Positions 43,757-53,908 are shown, counted from the first letter of the stretch. The stretch: DNA of 64,000 nucleotides from JAGVSR01 sp963742405 (GCA_963742405.1 CAVUMB010000007.1:744001-808000); one strand, 5' to 3'. Made by a program: numbers and translations. Notes: generated from the sequence alone by a model not told the origin.

Positions 43757-44614
43757 CTACCGACCGCTCGCAGACCCCTCGGGCAGTTCCTCGATCACGT
43801 CCGCCGCGGCAAGCGCCATGAATGGCCCATTGCGAACTTCGATCCAGCCCCTGACCCGCACCAGGCGGCCCTTGAGCAGTTTCAACCGCGCCACGAAGGC
43901 ATCGCGTGGCTCAGTACTGCGTCGCAGATCGACGGCAGCCGTGAAGTCCCATCTCCAGTTGCGACCAAAATTCAGGAACAGCTCGTTGCGGCTCGTGCCG
44001 ACTTCTTGCACCCAACCCTCGACAATCTGAAACGTGCCAATGAGACGTTCCAATTGCCGGGTCTCTCGCGCCGGTCTGATCGCGTAGGCCGGGCTTGCCC
44101 ATAACCCAACCCGCTTCGCCCGCGCCACCGCCTCGCGCGCGAAAAGTTGGCCGAGACACTCGGTCTCTTGCGGCAGCGGCGCCACTCGAGCATGTCCGCT
44201 ATCGACGAGAGCCGCTTGCAGCCAGACGCGGCCACCCTGAGCGGCCAAAAGCGCGTGGCCTATACGGCGGCCGTAACGGTCGCGAAATTGACCGGCGTCC
44301 GCAAGCTCGATGCGCCTGTCCGAAAGCAAGTTTTCGACCGCCGACCGCGCGGCGGACTGCGACGGCCAATTGGCGTCCGGCGCGGCGAGATCACGTTCAC
44401 TCGGCGGCAGCAAAGACATGAGGCGCAAGCTCGTCCCGTCGTCGAGGACGAACGTGGCCGCGCTCTCTATCCGCGCGACAGCACGGCTCTCGGACGGCAC
44501 TGGTGGACAGGTCTCACTGCTGGCCGGCAGGGCTCCGGGAAGCTGCAGCAGAAATAAGCCAAGCGCCACTCTCGCGACGCCGCGATTGAACGCAAACGCA
44601 TTGCCGTGCGCCAC
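43757..44614 (-). CDS. Thermonuclease (SNase)-like exported protein
   Basis: This is a 285-residue protein with an N-terminal signal-like hydrophobic region (VARVALGLFLLQLPGALP). The central part resembles a staphylococcal-nuclease OB fold: ATFVLDDGTSLRLMSLLPPS, DRRIELADAGQFRDRYGRRI (the DRYGR motif) and LVDSGHARVAPLPQETECLG followed by AREAVARAKRVGLWA. A second OB-like region ends the protein (QIVEGWVQEVGTSRNELFLN, LVRVRGWIEVRNGPFMALAA). Not all catalytic residues could be confirmed, so enzyme activity is uncertain. Such proteins are common in Hyphomicrobiales. Confidence 0.7.
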   Translation of the reverse strand: MAHGNAFAFNRGVARVALGLFLLQLPGALPASSETCPPVPSESRAVARIESAATFVLDDGTSLRLMSLLPPSERDLAAPDANWPSQSAARSAVENLLSDRRIELADAGQFRDRYGRRIGHALLAAQGGRVWLQAALVDSGHARVAPLPQETECLGQLFAREAVARAKRVGLWASPAYAIRPARETRQLERLIGTFQIVEGWVQEVGTSRNELFLNFGRNWRWDFTAAVDLRRSTEPRDAFVARLKLLKGRLVRVRGWIEVRNGPFMALAAADVIEELPEGSASGR

Positions 44615-44682
44615 CGCCCATCACCTCCGCATTCACTGCTGCCGCCAGTGTGCCTGGCTTGCTTACGAACCGACATCACGCT

Positions 44683-47600
44683 TCACACGGCAAAATCGTC
44701 CGGCTGCAGCAGCGACTTGGCAATATTTAGCAGAGTGATGGTTGACGGGCCGTCTGGATCGCTGATGACACTGTTCGCGCCGACTTGCTGGGTATGGGCA
44801 AGAACGTCAAAGAATGAAGCAAAACTCAGCGCCGTGACATCAATCACATCACCGTTGCGTCGCAGACTTTGCTGAAGCTGGAAATCGGCGATCGTGTCAT
44901 GGCCAAATATCCCTTGAAACACAAAGACGTCTTGGCCCGCCCCGCCGACGAGGATCTCATTCGCCGCACTGCCGCTGATGCGATCATTGCCTCCGGCACC
45001 TTCGATTTGTTCCAGCCCGCTCACCGTCATGCGCGAAAGGTCGATTAAGTCAGCTGCCGAACCCAGCCGCAAAATATCGAATCCGGCACCGAAATCTACA
45101 GCCTCTATGGAGACGAGGTCAGCCAACCCCTTGTCGAGCACCAGGACGTCGTCTCCCGCCGAACCCTTGATAATGTCGAAACCAGCGCCACCGTCGAAGG
45201 TGTCCCGCCCCTGTCGCCCCGTGAATAAAAACGTGTCGTTGCCCAACCCGCCGGCCAGCGTGTCGTTGCCCGCTCCGCCAGCAATGGTGTCGTCGCCCGC
45301 CGATCCGACAATGCTGTCGCCGCCTCCGCCTGCAGAAATCTGTTCGATGCTCGTCAGCGTGACATACGTCAAATCGAGCGAATTACTCGTGTTGTCGAGC
45401 CGGAGAATATCGAATCCGCCGCCGCCGTCGATCGCTTCGATGCTGGAAATAGGCACGTTGCCACTCACACCGATGACATCGTTGCCGGCGCTCCCCCGGA
45501 TCGTGTCGAACCCCGCGCCACCGTCGTAGCGGTCCAAACCAGCGTTTCCTATGACGAGAAATACGTCGTCGCCGTCCAGGCCCGATAGCGTGTCGTTGCC
45601 GCGCCCACCTGTGATGGTATCGCTTCCGCCGCCACCCACCAGGACATCGTCGCCAGCGGTGCCAACAAGGACCTCACCAGGGACCGAGCCAACCACGGAA
45701 AGAGCGAAGCTTGTACTTGTCGCGGCGATGCTGTCGCTGGCCGTGACACGTATATCGAGCTCGCCGTTGAAAGCTGGCGGCGGCGTCCCTTGAAAAGTCC
45801 GCGTTTGCGGATCGTAGTCGAGCCAAGTTGGCAAAGCGCGACCGTCAGCGAGATCTGCCGTATAGATGAGCGAATGCCCGTCAGGATCGCTGAAAGTGTC
45901 GATCGGGATCGAATACGTCCACGCATCGCCGGCAGCGATTGCCTGTGAAACAAGTGGCGGCCCACTCAAAACCGGAGGGGCGTTGGCCACGATGGTGAGA
46001 CTGACGGCCGCCGTGGTTGCGCCGCCTCGGCCGTCGGAGACCGTATAATCGAAATCGACAAGCCCCGTCTGCGCCAGCTGCGTTACAACACGCACGTTGC
46101 CGTCTGGCGTCAGCGTGATATTGGCGCCCGGTGTCTTCGACGCCACCGCTATGATCGTGAGCGCATCACCATCAAGATCGCGGTCGTTGCCGAGCAGTTC
46201 AGCCTTTGGAATGACGACATCCGTCAGATAGGTGAAGAGGCCGTTGTCCGCTCCGGCGATCGGCGCATCATTGACGAGTGCCCCGGAAGCGAGCGCCGCG
46301 GCGGTTAGAAATGCGCCGTTCCATGCGGCACCGTCGTCGAAACGTACGAGATCGATCGGTGGTCCGGCGAAGAAATTATCGAGCACAACCCGGCCCCCAT
46401 CGGCCATTCGAAGCACGATGTCGTCAAGACTGCTGGATTGGAAGATCGCGACGTCATGAACACCAATTCCGATGAGACGCAAAACATCGGAGCCGATGAT
46501 TCCAGCCGATGATACAATAACGTCGATGCCGTCGCCCGCCTGATAAACGTAAGTGTCGTTGCCGGCCCCGCCGACCAGCGTGTCATTGCCAACGCCGCCA
46601 ATCAACGTGTCGTCGCCGTCAAGCCCACTCAGGAAATCGGCATTTGCAGACCCTGTCAGCCGATTGCTCGCATCATTGCCTTCCCCAAACGTCGCCGCGC
46701 CCGCCAGCGTCAGATGTTCAACGAATTCGGGCAGGGTGTAGCCGATGGAGGTGACGATGGTATCGATCCCGGCATTGAACGTCTCGATCACGACATCGCC
46801 GGCGGCATCAACAATGTAGCGGTCGTTGCCGCCGCCACCTGCCATGGTGTCGTCGCCTCTGCCTCCGTCGAGAACGTCGCGTCCGGTACCGCCGGTCAAT
46901 TCGTCGTTGCCATCACCGCCCGATAAATCAGCGCCGCTCGAATTCGCCGGCACCGCGACGTGCGTTGCTGGCAACGGTGATAATGTCGTCACCCTCGGTT
47001 CCCGCGATGACATCGCGATTGTCTGGCTCGCCGTTCCGGGTTCGATCATAGATCGGCGTCTCGGGTTCGGCGTCCAACGGACCGGTCAGGACTGTATCGC
47101 CGGCAGCGGCGAAAGCGTTCGTATTCCAAGTTTTTGCGGCGTCTGGCGTGCCGGAACCGCCTGGATATGGGAACGGTGTCTCCTCGCCGAGTTCATAGAA
47201 GCGAATGCCGAGCATTCCCTCTTCGAAATCGACGACGCGAACAACAGCTTCGGAGAAAAGATCGGTATCGATCTCCTGAAACGTAAAATCCTGGTCCATG
47301 AGATTAAAGAAGGTCTGCGCAAAGGCAGGCCCACCGGCATAAATGTGAATGAGAAGATCATCGCCGTCGCGATTGAAGAGGATCTGATCCGTGATCCGCA
47401 CCACGCCGTCCCACGCATCCGCTCCGGCACCGTCCAAGGACACTTGCGAGACGAGGTAGAAAAATCCCGGCGAATCGTAGCCGTTGACGGCGCCGGGGCC
47501 CGGATTCTGAGGCAGCACACTGAATGTGGCTCCCCCGATCACCGGCGTGATAGCGCCAAGGATGGGAAACAGCGCTGATCCTTGAAATGCGCCCGCCTCC

Positions 47601-48958
47601 GCCAAGAGCAGGTTGTACGGCACGAAAATCCGGTCTGCCGCGTCGGCATCCGCAATGACAAATTCGACAATGCGTGTTTCCTCAGAAAGCGAGGAGACAA
47701 TGAACCGGTCCGCGCCCGCGCCTCCGAGCGCCAAGCTCCGGCCCGTTCCAGAGACGATCGTATCGTCCCCCATGCCGCCGCTCAGTTCGATGTCATATCC
47801 AAGTGGGCTTGCACCTGAAAGCGGCGTGACGAAGCGGCCGCTGATGAGGTCATCGCCCTTTCCACCTTCAACGCCTGTCATTGCAGGCGCGGCATAGATC
47901 CGGTCGTTTGCGGACGTCCCGGCGATGTATTCGAGCGATTGCGCCCAGATCCCTCCAGCATCGGAAAAATTGCCATCCCGGGCTTCTGCCCCAACAAGCA
48001 AGATATCTGGTTGGTCGGACGGTGCCGCGAGCAGTCCCGTGGTGCGAGTTGAAAAATCCAGTGCATCGCCCCGGCTCTGCGAACCCTGTCCATTGAGTTC
48101 GAGGATGGGACGGATTTCTCCCAGTTCCACACCCTCGCCAAGAATGATCGTGTCGCTCGTGTCGTCCCAACGGATGTTGTCGATCGAAAACAGGCGATCG
48201 ATTCCAGTCGTATGCGTCACGATATAGGTCGCGAGCAGGTGGGGCACGTCTGCCAATCCACCTTCGATGTAGATCGTGCCCACACCGGCATAATTGATGG
48301 CGTCATTACCATCCTCGGCATAGTCGAGACCCGGCTGGCCACCGTGATAAATGTGGTTCCCTTCGCTCCAAAGGAACTCGTCGTCGCCGCGCCCGCCGTA
48401 GAGCTTCTCTATCTCCCCGGCATCGTCGGTTCCCTGTAGCGTATCATTGCCTTCGCCGGACAAGACTGTGTTGAAAGATAAGCTCAGCTTGATCTGGTCG
48501 TCGTCCGACGTACCAAAGAGTGTCCGCGTACCGACCGTAAAACTGAGAAACATCGACGGCATGTTCTGCGCGACGTCGACGCCGATATAGAACAGCAGGG
48601 ATGCCACGATTGAGGACGAGTTCGCGATCGGCAGCGGACTGAAATCGACCCCGAATGCGAAATAGGGGAAAGCTTGCCGATCGATGTCGCGCGCTACGGC
48701 GGCCATCAAACCCCAATCCGACAGCGCATCCGTGCTGGCGATGATTTGCGATCCGCGCCACCACGGATAGCCGATGGCATCGAGGAGTTGTTGTTCGTCT
48801 TTGCCGCCATTGGCAGCCGATAACGTGGTGACCCCGTTCGCGCCATCGACTCCGACGGTTACCGTTCCGTCCGGATTGGTGTCGCGTGTGCCTTCCATTA
48901 CCCACCAGCGATCCTGGTAGTAGCCGTAATCAAGCGGGTCCTGTTGAAACACCAGCAT
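44683..48958 (-). pseudogene. Giant RTX (hemolysin-type Ca-binding repeat) protein, frameshifted
   Basis: Two frames together give about 1,420 residues. The first (ATG 48958) has a large N-terminal region starting LVFQQDPLDYGYYQDRWWVM and scattered GGxGxD nonapeptides (GEGNDTLQG, GGRGDDEFL, GGMGDDTIV), and loses frame near 46925-46990 after GTEGDDIITVASN. The second continues with ADLSGGDGNDELTGGTGRDV and many more RTX repeats. Between repeats are cadherin-like domains (DYTVSDGRGG, then PPVLSGPPLVSQAIAAGDAW). There is no signal peptide, as expected for type I secretion with a C-terminal signal. No type I exporter genes are nearby. A one-base insertion is the simplest cause of the shift. Confidence 0.75.
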
Positions 48959-49255
48959 CAGGTGGTCGGCCCTGATACGCCAAAGACCAAACTCCTAAAT
49001 CGGCACGCGTTCGATGCGAATGTTACCCATCATGATGCTCCGGAAAAATCGACGGACGATGCGCGAGGATGGCGGGAGAGCCGACAGCGGGCTTATCGCG
49101 GCGCGGCAGAACCGGCGGCGGCGTGGAGGCACAACTCAAGGGGGTGTCACTGGCCGGCGGCAGTTGGAAAAACGCAGCTAAAGCCCGCATCCGCAATCAC
49201 CTGACTGAAAATATGAGTGACGGGCCGCCAGAGCCAGCCCCAAGCCAGTTGCTAT

Positions 49256-49281
49256 CTAAAGTTGCTTTAACCTAAAGTTGC
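49256..49281. repeat. Direct repeat CTAAAGTTGC upstream of the RTX gene
   Basis: CTAAAGTTGC occurs at 49256-49265 and 49272-49281, 16 bases apart. The spacing suggests a regulator contacting one face of the helix, but this is inference. It lies about 300 bases upstream of the RTX start codon on the minus strand. Confidence 0.5.
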
Positions 49282-49305
49282 AATGCCTGCAATCTGCGTG
49301 CTATT

Positions 49306-49478
49306 GAACAATCGTTAATAATATTTGGGTGAGTGAGATCGACAGTCAATTAGCTTTTGAACAATCAAAAGTTCCTTGATTGGTCGATGATTGCCGCCAG
49401 ATGTGCAGCGCGTGTCGGTTGAAATGGCGGTGGATTTGACCAGCCCGCGTGTCAGCCAAGATTGTGCGGAACAATCTT
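49306..49478. promoter_or_regulatory. Three GAACAATC motifs with two palindromes
   Basis: GAACAATC occurs at 49306-49313, 49359-49366 and 49469-49476. The second sits in a perfect palindrome CTTTTGA-ACAA-TCAAAAG (49354-49371), and the third overlaps AAGATTGT-GCGGA-ACAATCTT (49458-49478). Repeated motifs in an AT-rich promoter-like region suggest binding sites for a regulator acting on the RTX gene or, at the right end, a hairpin downstream of the HdeD gene. Confidence 0.5.
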
Positions 49479-49554
49479 AGATTGTCCATCCATCAATGGC
49501 ATCAGCTTCAGTGGTGCTGCTGCGTTCCAGTGGAGGTCAGCTGACCGGGAAAAA

Positions 49555-50085
49555 TCACTCGGTCGCTTTGACGAACGCCAGCAACGTTGCGCCCTCAACA
49601 ATGAGATTGACGCCGACGAGAACGCCGAGAGTCCACGCAGCTGAAAACGGGAAGCTGGTGTAAAGCATCCCCGCGACGAGGATCGATAGAGCACCACTGA
49701 GCAGCAAAAAGCCCCGCCCATCGGATACTTTAAACGCCCAGAACAGCTTGGCGATTCCCGCGACCAGAATTGAAATGATCGCAAAGAGCGTCAGCGTCTT
49801 AAGTCCCAGGAGGGGATGGGCAAAGATAATGAGACCAGCAAGAATGCTGACGATGGCGAGCAGGAATAGACCGACGGTGCCGCGCCAGCGCTCCGCCTTG
49901 AAGGCCGCGAATGCTTCGAGAATTCCGCTGATGAGAAAATTTGCGCCGAGAACCAGCGTCACGACGAGCCCGGCGATAAGGGGCGAAAAGAGCGCGAATA
50001 TGCCAAGTCCGATGGCGATGAAGCCGGCAAGTTTTAATGGCCAGCGCGAGTCGTTGTTGAGAACCGGCTGCTCTGTCATCGTCAT
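49555..50085 (-). CDS. HdeD/DUF308-type membrane protein
   Basis: This 176-residue protein has six hydrophobic helices in three pairs (LAGFIAIGLGIFALFSPLIA, LVVTLVLGANFLISGILEAF, LFLLAIVSILAGLIIFAHPL, LFAIISILVAGIAKLFWAF, FLLLSGALSILVAGMLY and LGVLVGVNLIVEGATLLAFV), the DUF308 pattern of HdeD. HdeD is linked to acid resistance in E. coli; in alphaproteobacteria the role is uncertain. ATG 50085 has a GAGAGGTGA ribosome-binding site seven bases upstream. Confidence 0.85.
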   Translation of the reverse strand: MTMTEQPVLNNDSRWPLKLAGFIAIGLGIFALFSPLIAGLVVTLVLGANFLISGILEAFAAFKAERWRGTVGLFLLAIVSILAGLIIFAHPLLGLKTLTLFAIISILVAGIAKLFWAFKVSDGRGFLLLSGALSILVAGMLYTSFPFSAAWTLGVLVGVNLIVEGATLLAFVKATE

Positions 50086-50336
50086 GAAATCACCTCTCGC
50101 CAAGCAATGGCTGTGCGATGCGTCGAGTCCGCACCCAAGACCGGAATATAGCATTTCCCGGATGGCGCGTATTTGGGGTTCGCGCTTCGTCTCAACTCGT
50201 CGTTAATACGTGCCCGTTCCAAATTCCAGATGTTTTCCTGTCGACGTGGGAATAACGGCACTCACAGTCCGTTGATCGTGGGTGCCATCTGGCCGCGCGC
50301 CGCGTCGGCCGTTTTGTTGAGAGGGAGTTCTAAGCC

Positions 50337-50834
50337 ATGGCGACGCCGCAGCCTGCTACACAGTCTGGAACGCTGTCGATGGGGATGGGACTTCGATCGA
50401 CACCACCGCCGGCCCCCGGCTCGCCCTTTGCAGCGTCTGCCCTCTCGAACGCCGGCCTATCCGTCATTGGAACCGACTTGACGATTCTCGGCCAGAACAT
50501 CGCAATCATTTCGCAAAACAAGCTCCAGATCGACGGTGATGTACGTGGAGATGTCGTCGGCAAGCAGGTCACGATCAGCAGCGAAGGCTCGGTGATCGGG
50601 ACCGTTTGTGCCGACAAAATCGAGGTACACGGCGGTATCAGGGGCGCCATTCGGGCCGCTGTTGTGATCGTGCATCCGACCGCACAGGTCGATGCGGACA
50701 TCCTGCACCAGACGCTGTCGGTCGCAGAAGGCGCACTGCTTGAAGGCAGCCTGAAGAAGTCGAAGGATCCAGGCGAGCTCGTGCCCAATCTCGATCCAAG
50801 CAGCTACGCTGCCAAAAACGGATCGCTCGTATAA
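50337..50834 (+). CDS. Bactofilin family cytoskeletal protein
   Basis: This is a 165-residue protein. A disordered Pro-rich N-terminus (to about residue 40) is followed by a right-handed beta-helix typical of bactofilins: VIGTDLTILGQNIAIISQNK, LQIDGDVRGDVVGKQVTISS, EGSVIGTVCADKIEVHGGIR and GAIRAAVVIVHPTAQVDADI. Bactofilins polymerise without nucleotide and organise cell envelope proteins. A GAGAGGGAG ribosome-binding site precedes ATG 50337. It converges with the CorC-like gene and shares a hairpin with its end. Confidence 0.88.
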   Translation: MATPQPATQSGTLSMGMGLRSTPPPAPGSPFAASALSNAGLSVIGTDLTILGQNIAIISQNKLQIDGDVRGDVVGKQVTISSEGSVIGTVCADKIEVHGGIRGAIRAAVVIVHPTAQVDADILHQTLSVAEGALLEGSLKKSKDPGELVPNLDPSSYAAKNGSLV

Positions 50835-50846
50835 CGGGGAGGGAAC

Positions 50847-50876
50847 CAGCCGCGCGGCGGTCACGCCGCGCGGCTG
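50847..50876. other. Perfect 12-bp-arm hairpin at the convergent gene ends
   Basis: CAGCCGCGCGGC (50847-50858) and GCCGCGCGGCTG (50865-50876) form perfect arms around GGTCAC. It lies 13 bases after the bactofilin stop and includes the last codons and stop of the CorC-like gene. No T-run follows on either strand, so termination is uncertain. Confidence 0.6.
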
Positions 50877-52255
50877 ACAAGCACCTTGTCGATCCGGCGT
50901 CCATCAAGGTCGACGACCTCGAACCGCCACGGACCTTGGCCGAAGTGTTCGCCAACCTCTGGTAGATGATGTAGCGCGTTAAGCACGAAGCCGGCCACCG
51001 TTTCGTAGTCGGCATCCGGGTCGAGGGGTATTCCGATCCGGTCGGCAAATTCGTCGACAGGCATCCAGCCCGCCACCAGAAATGAGCCGTCGTGACGCAC
51101 GACGAAGGCGGGCTCTTCGGGACCTTCTTCGTGGAAGGCGCCTGTAATAGCCTCAAGGACGTCGATCGAAGTGATAATACCTTCGAAGTGGCCGTATTCG
51201 TCGAAGACGAGCGCCATATGGACCGACGATGATCGGATGGCTTTCAACACGTCGAGCGCACGCGTATTGTCGCTGACAACAGGCGCCGGCTGGATTTCGG
51301 CAATCGCACGGATGTCGTCGGGTAAGCCGGCTTCCTCGTGGGCCGCCATCCGGTCGTAGAGATCCTTGACCGTCACAACCCCGACAATGGCGTCGGCTTC
51401 TCCATCTTGCACCGGAAGACGCGACCGCTTCGTCGCGCGCAGCTTTGTAAGAATCTCATGAGGCTCGTCGGAAAGGTCCAAGATCTCGACTTCGCGCCGC
51501 GGCGTCATCAGGCCCGTCGCGGTTCGATCCGCCAGTCGCATCACGCCGGAGATCATTTCCTTTTCTTCCAGTTCCAACACGCCGGCGCTCTCCGCCTCCG
51601 CGATAATCGTTTTCACCTCTTCTTCCGTCATGCGCTGTTCGGGGTCACCGTGCTGACCGAGCAGCCGCAGAACGACCTTACCCGACGCAGCGAGCAGCCA
51701 CACCAGCGGTGAAGCAAGCCGCGACAGCAAGGACATGGCCGGCGCCACGCGTGCGGCCACCCGCTCCGGGTCACGCAGCGCGATCTGCTTGGGCACCAAC
51801 TCACCGATGATGAGCGACAGGTAAGTAATGACGACAACGACCAGAATGACGCCGACCGTATCGGCCGCCGCGGCCGACATACCTCGCATGGAAAGCCAGT
51901 CCGCAACCCGCCCACCAAGCGTCGCCCCGGAATAGGCGCCCGACAAAACTCCGACGAGCGTAATGCCGATTTGTACCGCCGATAAAAACCGGCCGGGGTC
52001 TTCAATGAGGCGCAGCGCGGTCGCCGCGCCCACGGAGCCCTGGTCGCGCATGACAGCTAGGCGTGCGGGTCGTGACGACACCACGGCCAATTCGGACATG
52101 GCGAGCAGACCGTTCAACACGATCAGAACGACGACAACGATAATTTCGGTAAACAACGACGAACCAGGGGGATACCGCTCCGCATCACATTGGCAGGCGG
52201 CTTCAACGTCACTTATAGACCGCCGCGCTTGCTGAATGCCATATTTGTCTCGCAA
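50861..52255 (-). CDS. CorC/HlyC-family membrane protein (second paralogue)
   Basis: The frame spans 464 residues. The DUF21 domain runs from about residue 34 (LFTEIIVVVVLIVLNGLLAM, SELAVVSSRPARLAVMRDQG) to about 220, with PKQIALRDPERVAARVAPAM. A CBS pair follows (ATGLMTPRREVEILDLSDEP, VHMALVFDEYGHFEGIITSI) and a CorC_HlyC domain closes the protein (FLVAGWMPVDEFADRIGIPL). The first 33 residues are not conserved; a TTG at 52156 begins the family sequence and may be the true start. Family members are linked to metal efflux. It is more like TlyC-type proteins than the paralogue at 28027. Confidence 0.85.
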   Translation of the reverse strand: MRDKYGIQQARRSISDVEAACQCDAERYPPGSSLFTEIIVVVVLIVLNGLLAMSELAVVSSRPARLAVMRDQGSVGAATALRLIEDPGRFLSAVQIGITLVGVLSGAYSGATLGGRVADWLSMRGMSAAAADTVGVILVVVVITYLSLIIGELVPKQIALRDPERVAARVAPAMSLLSRLASPLVWLLAASGKVVLRLLGQHGDPEQRMTEEEVKTIIAEAESAGVLELEEKEMISGVMRLADRTATGLMTPRREVEILDLSDEPHEILTKLRATKRSRLPVQDGEADAIVGVVTVKDLYDRMAAHEEAGLPDDIRAIAEIQPAPVVSDNTRALDVLKAIRSSSVHMALVFDEYGHFEGIITSIDVLEAITGAFHEEGPEEPAFVVRHDGSFLVAGWMPVDEFADRIGIPLDPDADYETVAGFVLNALHHLPEVGEHFGQGPWRFEVVDLDGRRIDKVLVSRAA

Positions 52256-52308
52256 GGCACCTAAACAGACAGGTCTGCCTTCCCGACGCGGCTTAACGAT
52301 CGATTTGC

Positions 52309-52701
52309 ATGCAACTCAAGATTCCCGGAGCCGGCGATGCCGTCTCACCGGATTATGCTCGCCTTCTCGACAGCGTCGACCGGCTGGCGGATCAATTGGA
52401 CTGCCAATTTCGCATCCCCTGGACAGGAATTCGGTTCGGCTGGGATCCGATTGTTGGCATCGTGCCGATTGCCGGCGATCTCATCATGGCGGCCGTGTCA
52501 CTGAAGATTATCGCCGATCTCCGCCGTCTGGGTGCCGATCGGGGCCTGACGCGGCGCATGCTGTGGAATGTGCTCATCGACGCAGGCATCGGCCTCGTTC
52601 CTATCGTCGGCCCCGTTTTTGATCTGTTTTATCGCGCCAATATCCGTAATGTTGCGCTACTGACCGATGAAATTCGCAAGCATCGGAGGACTGCGGACTG
52701 A
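52309..52701 (+). CDS. DUF4112 domain protein
   Basis: This 130-residue protein has the DUF4112 signature: LLDSVDRLADQLDCQFRIPW, FGWDPIVGIVPIAGDLIMAA, and RMLWNVLIDAGIGLVPIVGP followed by VFDLFYRANIRNVALL. Two hydrophobic segments with GxxPxxG/GPxFD motifs suggest a small membrane-associated protein. Function is unknown. It is divergent from the CorC-like gene and converges with the flavodoxin-like gene. Confidence 0.85.
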   Translation: MQLKIPGAGDAVSPDYARLLDSVDRLADQLDCQFRIPWTGIRFGWDPIVGIVPIAGDLIMAAVSLKIIADLRRLGADRGLTRRMLWNVLIDAGIGLVPIVGPVFDLFYRANIRNVALLTDEIRKHRRTAD

Positions 52702-52710
52702 GGAGCGAAA

Positions 52711-53340
52711 TCAACCCCAGACTTTGCCTGCCCTTGGCGTATCGATCTGATAATCGGTCGCATGACGGGTAAAAAACGTCTCCCCAAACCTGCGCGCCGC
52801 ATCGATGGGATCGTTCGGATCGTGGCGAACATCGCCGCGCGCATTGCCGATACCGTGTACGACGCCAACGAACGATCCGCGCGTGTAGCGTGCATATTCC
52901 TGGATCTGAGCCACGATCCCGCCCGATACCATGGGAAACGTCTCTTCCGACGACAACAGGAGGCCGATGCGTTTGCCCTTCATCCCCTCGATGACTTTCG
53001 CCGAACGAGGATAGGACGCCGCGTAGTAGCAGAATGATCGGTCAAAAAAGGCCTTTAACTGCGCTGACACGCCATACCAGTAGATCGGCGTGGCGGCGAT
53101 GAAGCCGTCGGCGGGTAAGAACCGATCGAGGAAAGCGCTGCGAAAGCCATCCTCGATTGCGCATTCGCCGTCTGCATTGCGGCATGTTCGACAATCGCGA
53201 AGAAAGTGCGACACGATTTCGTCGGCATAGACGAGGTCGACCGCATGACCAGCTGCCGTCAGTCCCTCGCGCATGGCGTCGGCCAGAAGCGCCGAATTTC
53301 CGTTGCGGCGCGGGCTGGACGACAGAATGAAGGCTTTCAT
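52711..53340 (-). CDS. Flavodoxin-like NAD(P)H-dependent FMN reductase
   Basis: This 209-residue flavodoxin-fold protein has the FMN phosphate loop MKAFILSSSPRRNGNSALLA at the N-terminus, a Cys pair in FLRDCRTCRNADGECAIEDG, and the second flavin loop in ADGFIAATPIYWYGVSAQLK. The Cys-rich insertion and loop spacing resemble NADPH-dependent FMN reductases of the iron-sulfur flavoprotein-like group. It probably reduces FMN or a quinone in the cytoplasm. It starts 280 bases before the Gly-rich gene on the other strand. Confidence 0.85.
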   Translation of the reverse strand: MKAFILSSSPRRNGNSALLADAMREGLTAAGHAVDLVYADEIVSHFLRDCRTCRNADGECAIEDGFRSAFLDRFLPADGFIAATPIYWYGVSAQLKAFFDRSFCYYAASYPRSAKVIEGMKGKRIGLLLSSEETFPMVSGGIVAQIQEYARYTRGSFVGVVHGIGNARGDVRHDPNDPIDAARRFGETFFTRHATDYQIDTPRAGKVWG

Positions 53341-53620
53341 AACCTCGGCTCACATGCGGTTTGAAAAGAGGCGCCAGACGAGCGCCACGTTGACCTGCGG
53401 ATTGCCAGGACGGGGAGGCATTTGTTGGATATTGAAAACGTTTGTATAAAGGCGGTGTACTGCCCGCCTTCAAATCAGAGTAGGATCGGTTTCGGATGGA
53501 ATGGCCAGCGGCAATGCGGCTGGACAGCCCGTCACCATAGTTCGAAGAAACGTTTGCATCTGAATTTGCATCTAGGGAAGACGGGGCGCGTAAACTATTT
53601 GGCGCCTTTGGGAGGATAGA

Positions 53621-53908
53621 ATGGATCTAGCAAGTATTCTCATTCAGGCCGCGAGCGGCGCTCTGGGTGGCAACGCGGCGGGCGCGGCGGCTAAGAACGT
53701 GAGCCTTGGCCCCATCGGAAACTCGATTACGGGTGCGTTAGGCGGCGGACTACTCGGCCCGCTTCTCGGCTCCCTGTTGGGATTGGGAGGCACAGCTGCA
53801 GCTTCGGGCCTCGACGTGAACGCCATCGTGCAGGGCTTCGCCACCGGCGGCGTCAGCGGCGCTTTAACGGCACTCGCCCTTGGCTTCTTGAAATCGAAGT
53901 TTGCCTAA
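53621..53908 (+). CDS. Gly/Ala-rich small hypothetical protein
   Basis: This 95-residue protein is rich in Gly, Ala and Leu (SITGALGGGLLGPLLGSLLG, then GGTAAASGLDVNAIVQGFAT) and ends in a short basic stretch (LGFLKSKFA). There is no signal peptide cleavage site; the hydrophobic Gly-rich part could insert in or associate with membranes. A TTGGGAGG ribosome-binding site precedes ATG 53621. Similar short proteins of unknown function occur in proteobacteria. A terminator-like hairpin follows at 53921. Confidence 0.6.
   Translation: MDLASILIQAASGALGGNAAGAAAKNVSLGPIGNSITGALGGGLLGPLLGSLLGLGGTAAASGLDVNAIVQGFATGGVSGALTALALGFLKSKFA

Larger units (their letters stand above)
48959..49554 (-). other. AT-richer 596-bp gene-free region between RTX gene and hdeD-like gene
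   Basis: No convincing coding frame was found on either strand. The stretch 49250-49480 is AT-richer than its surroundings and should hold the promoter of the minus-strand RTX gene. It contains direct repeats and palindromes described separately. No transposase remnant or tRNA was seen. Confidence 0.6.

Noticed and set aside
46928..47049. Two separate RTX genes overlapping at 46928-47049
   Set aside because: The upstream frame ends and the downstream one begins within one stretch of RTX repeats with no ribosome-binding site; one frameshifted gene is simpler.
49069..49275. Short plus-strand open frame in the RTX upstream region
   Set aside because: Composition is not protein-like, no ribosome-binding site, and it overlaps repeated regulatory-looking DNA.
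50195..50221. Possible EcfG-type promoter (GGAAC on the minus strand) before the hdeD-like gene
   Set aside because: No matching CGTT -10 element at the right distance.
53449..53470. AAGGCGG...CCGCCTT hairpin as a terminator
   Set aside because: No T-run follows on either strand and it lies inside a promoter-like gap.
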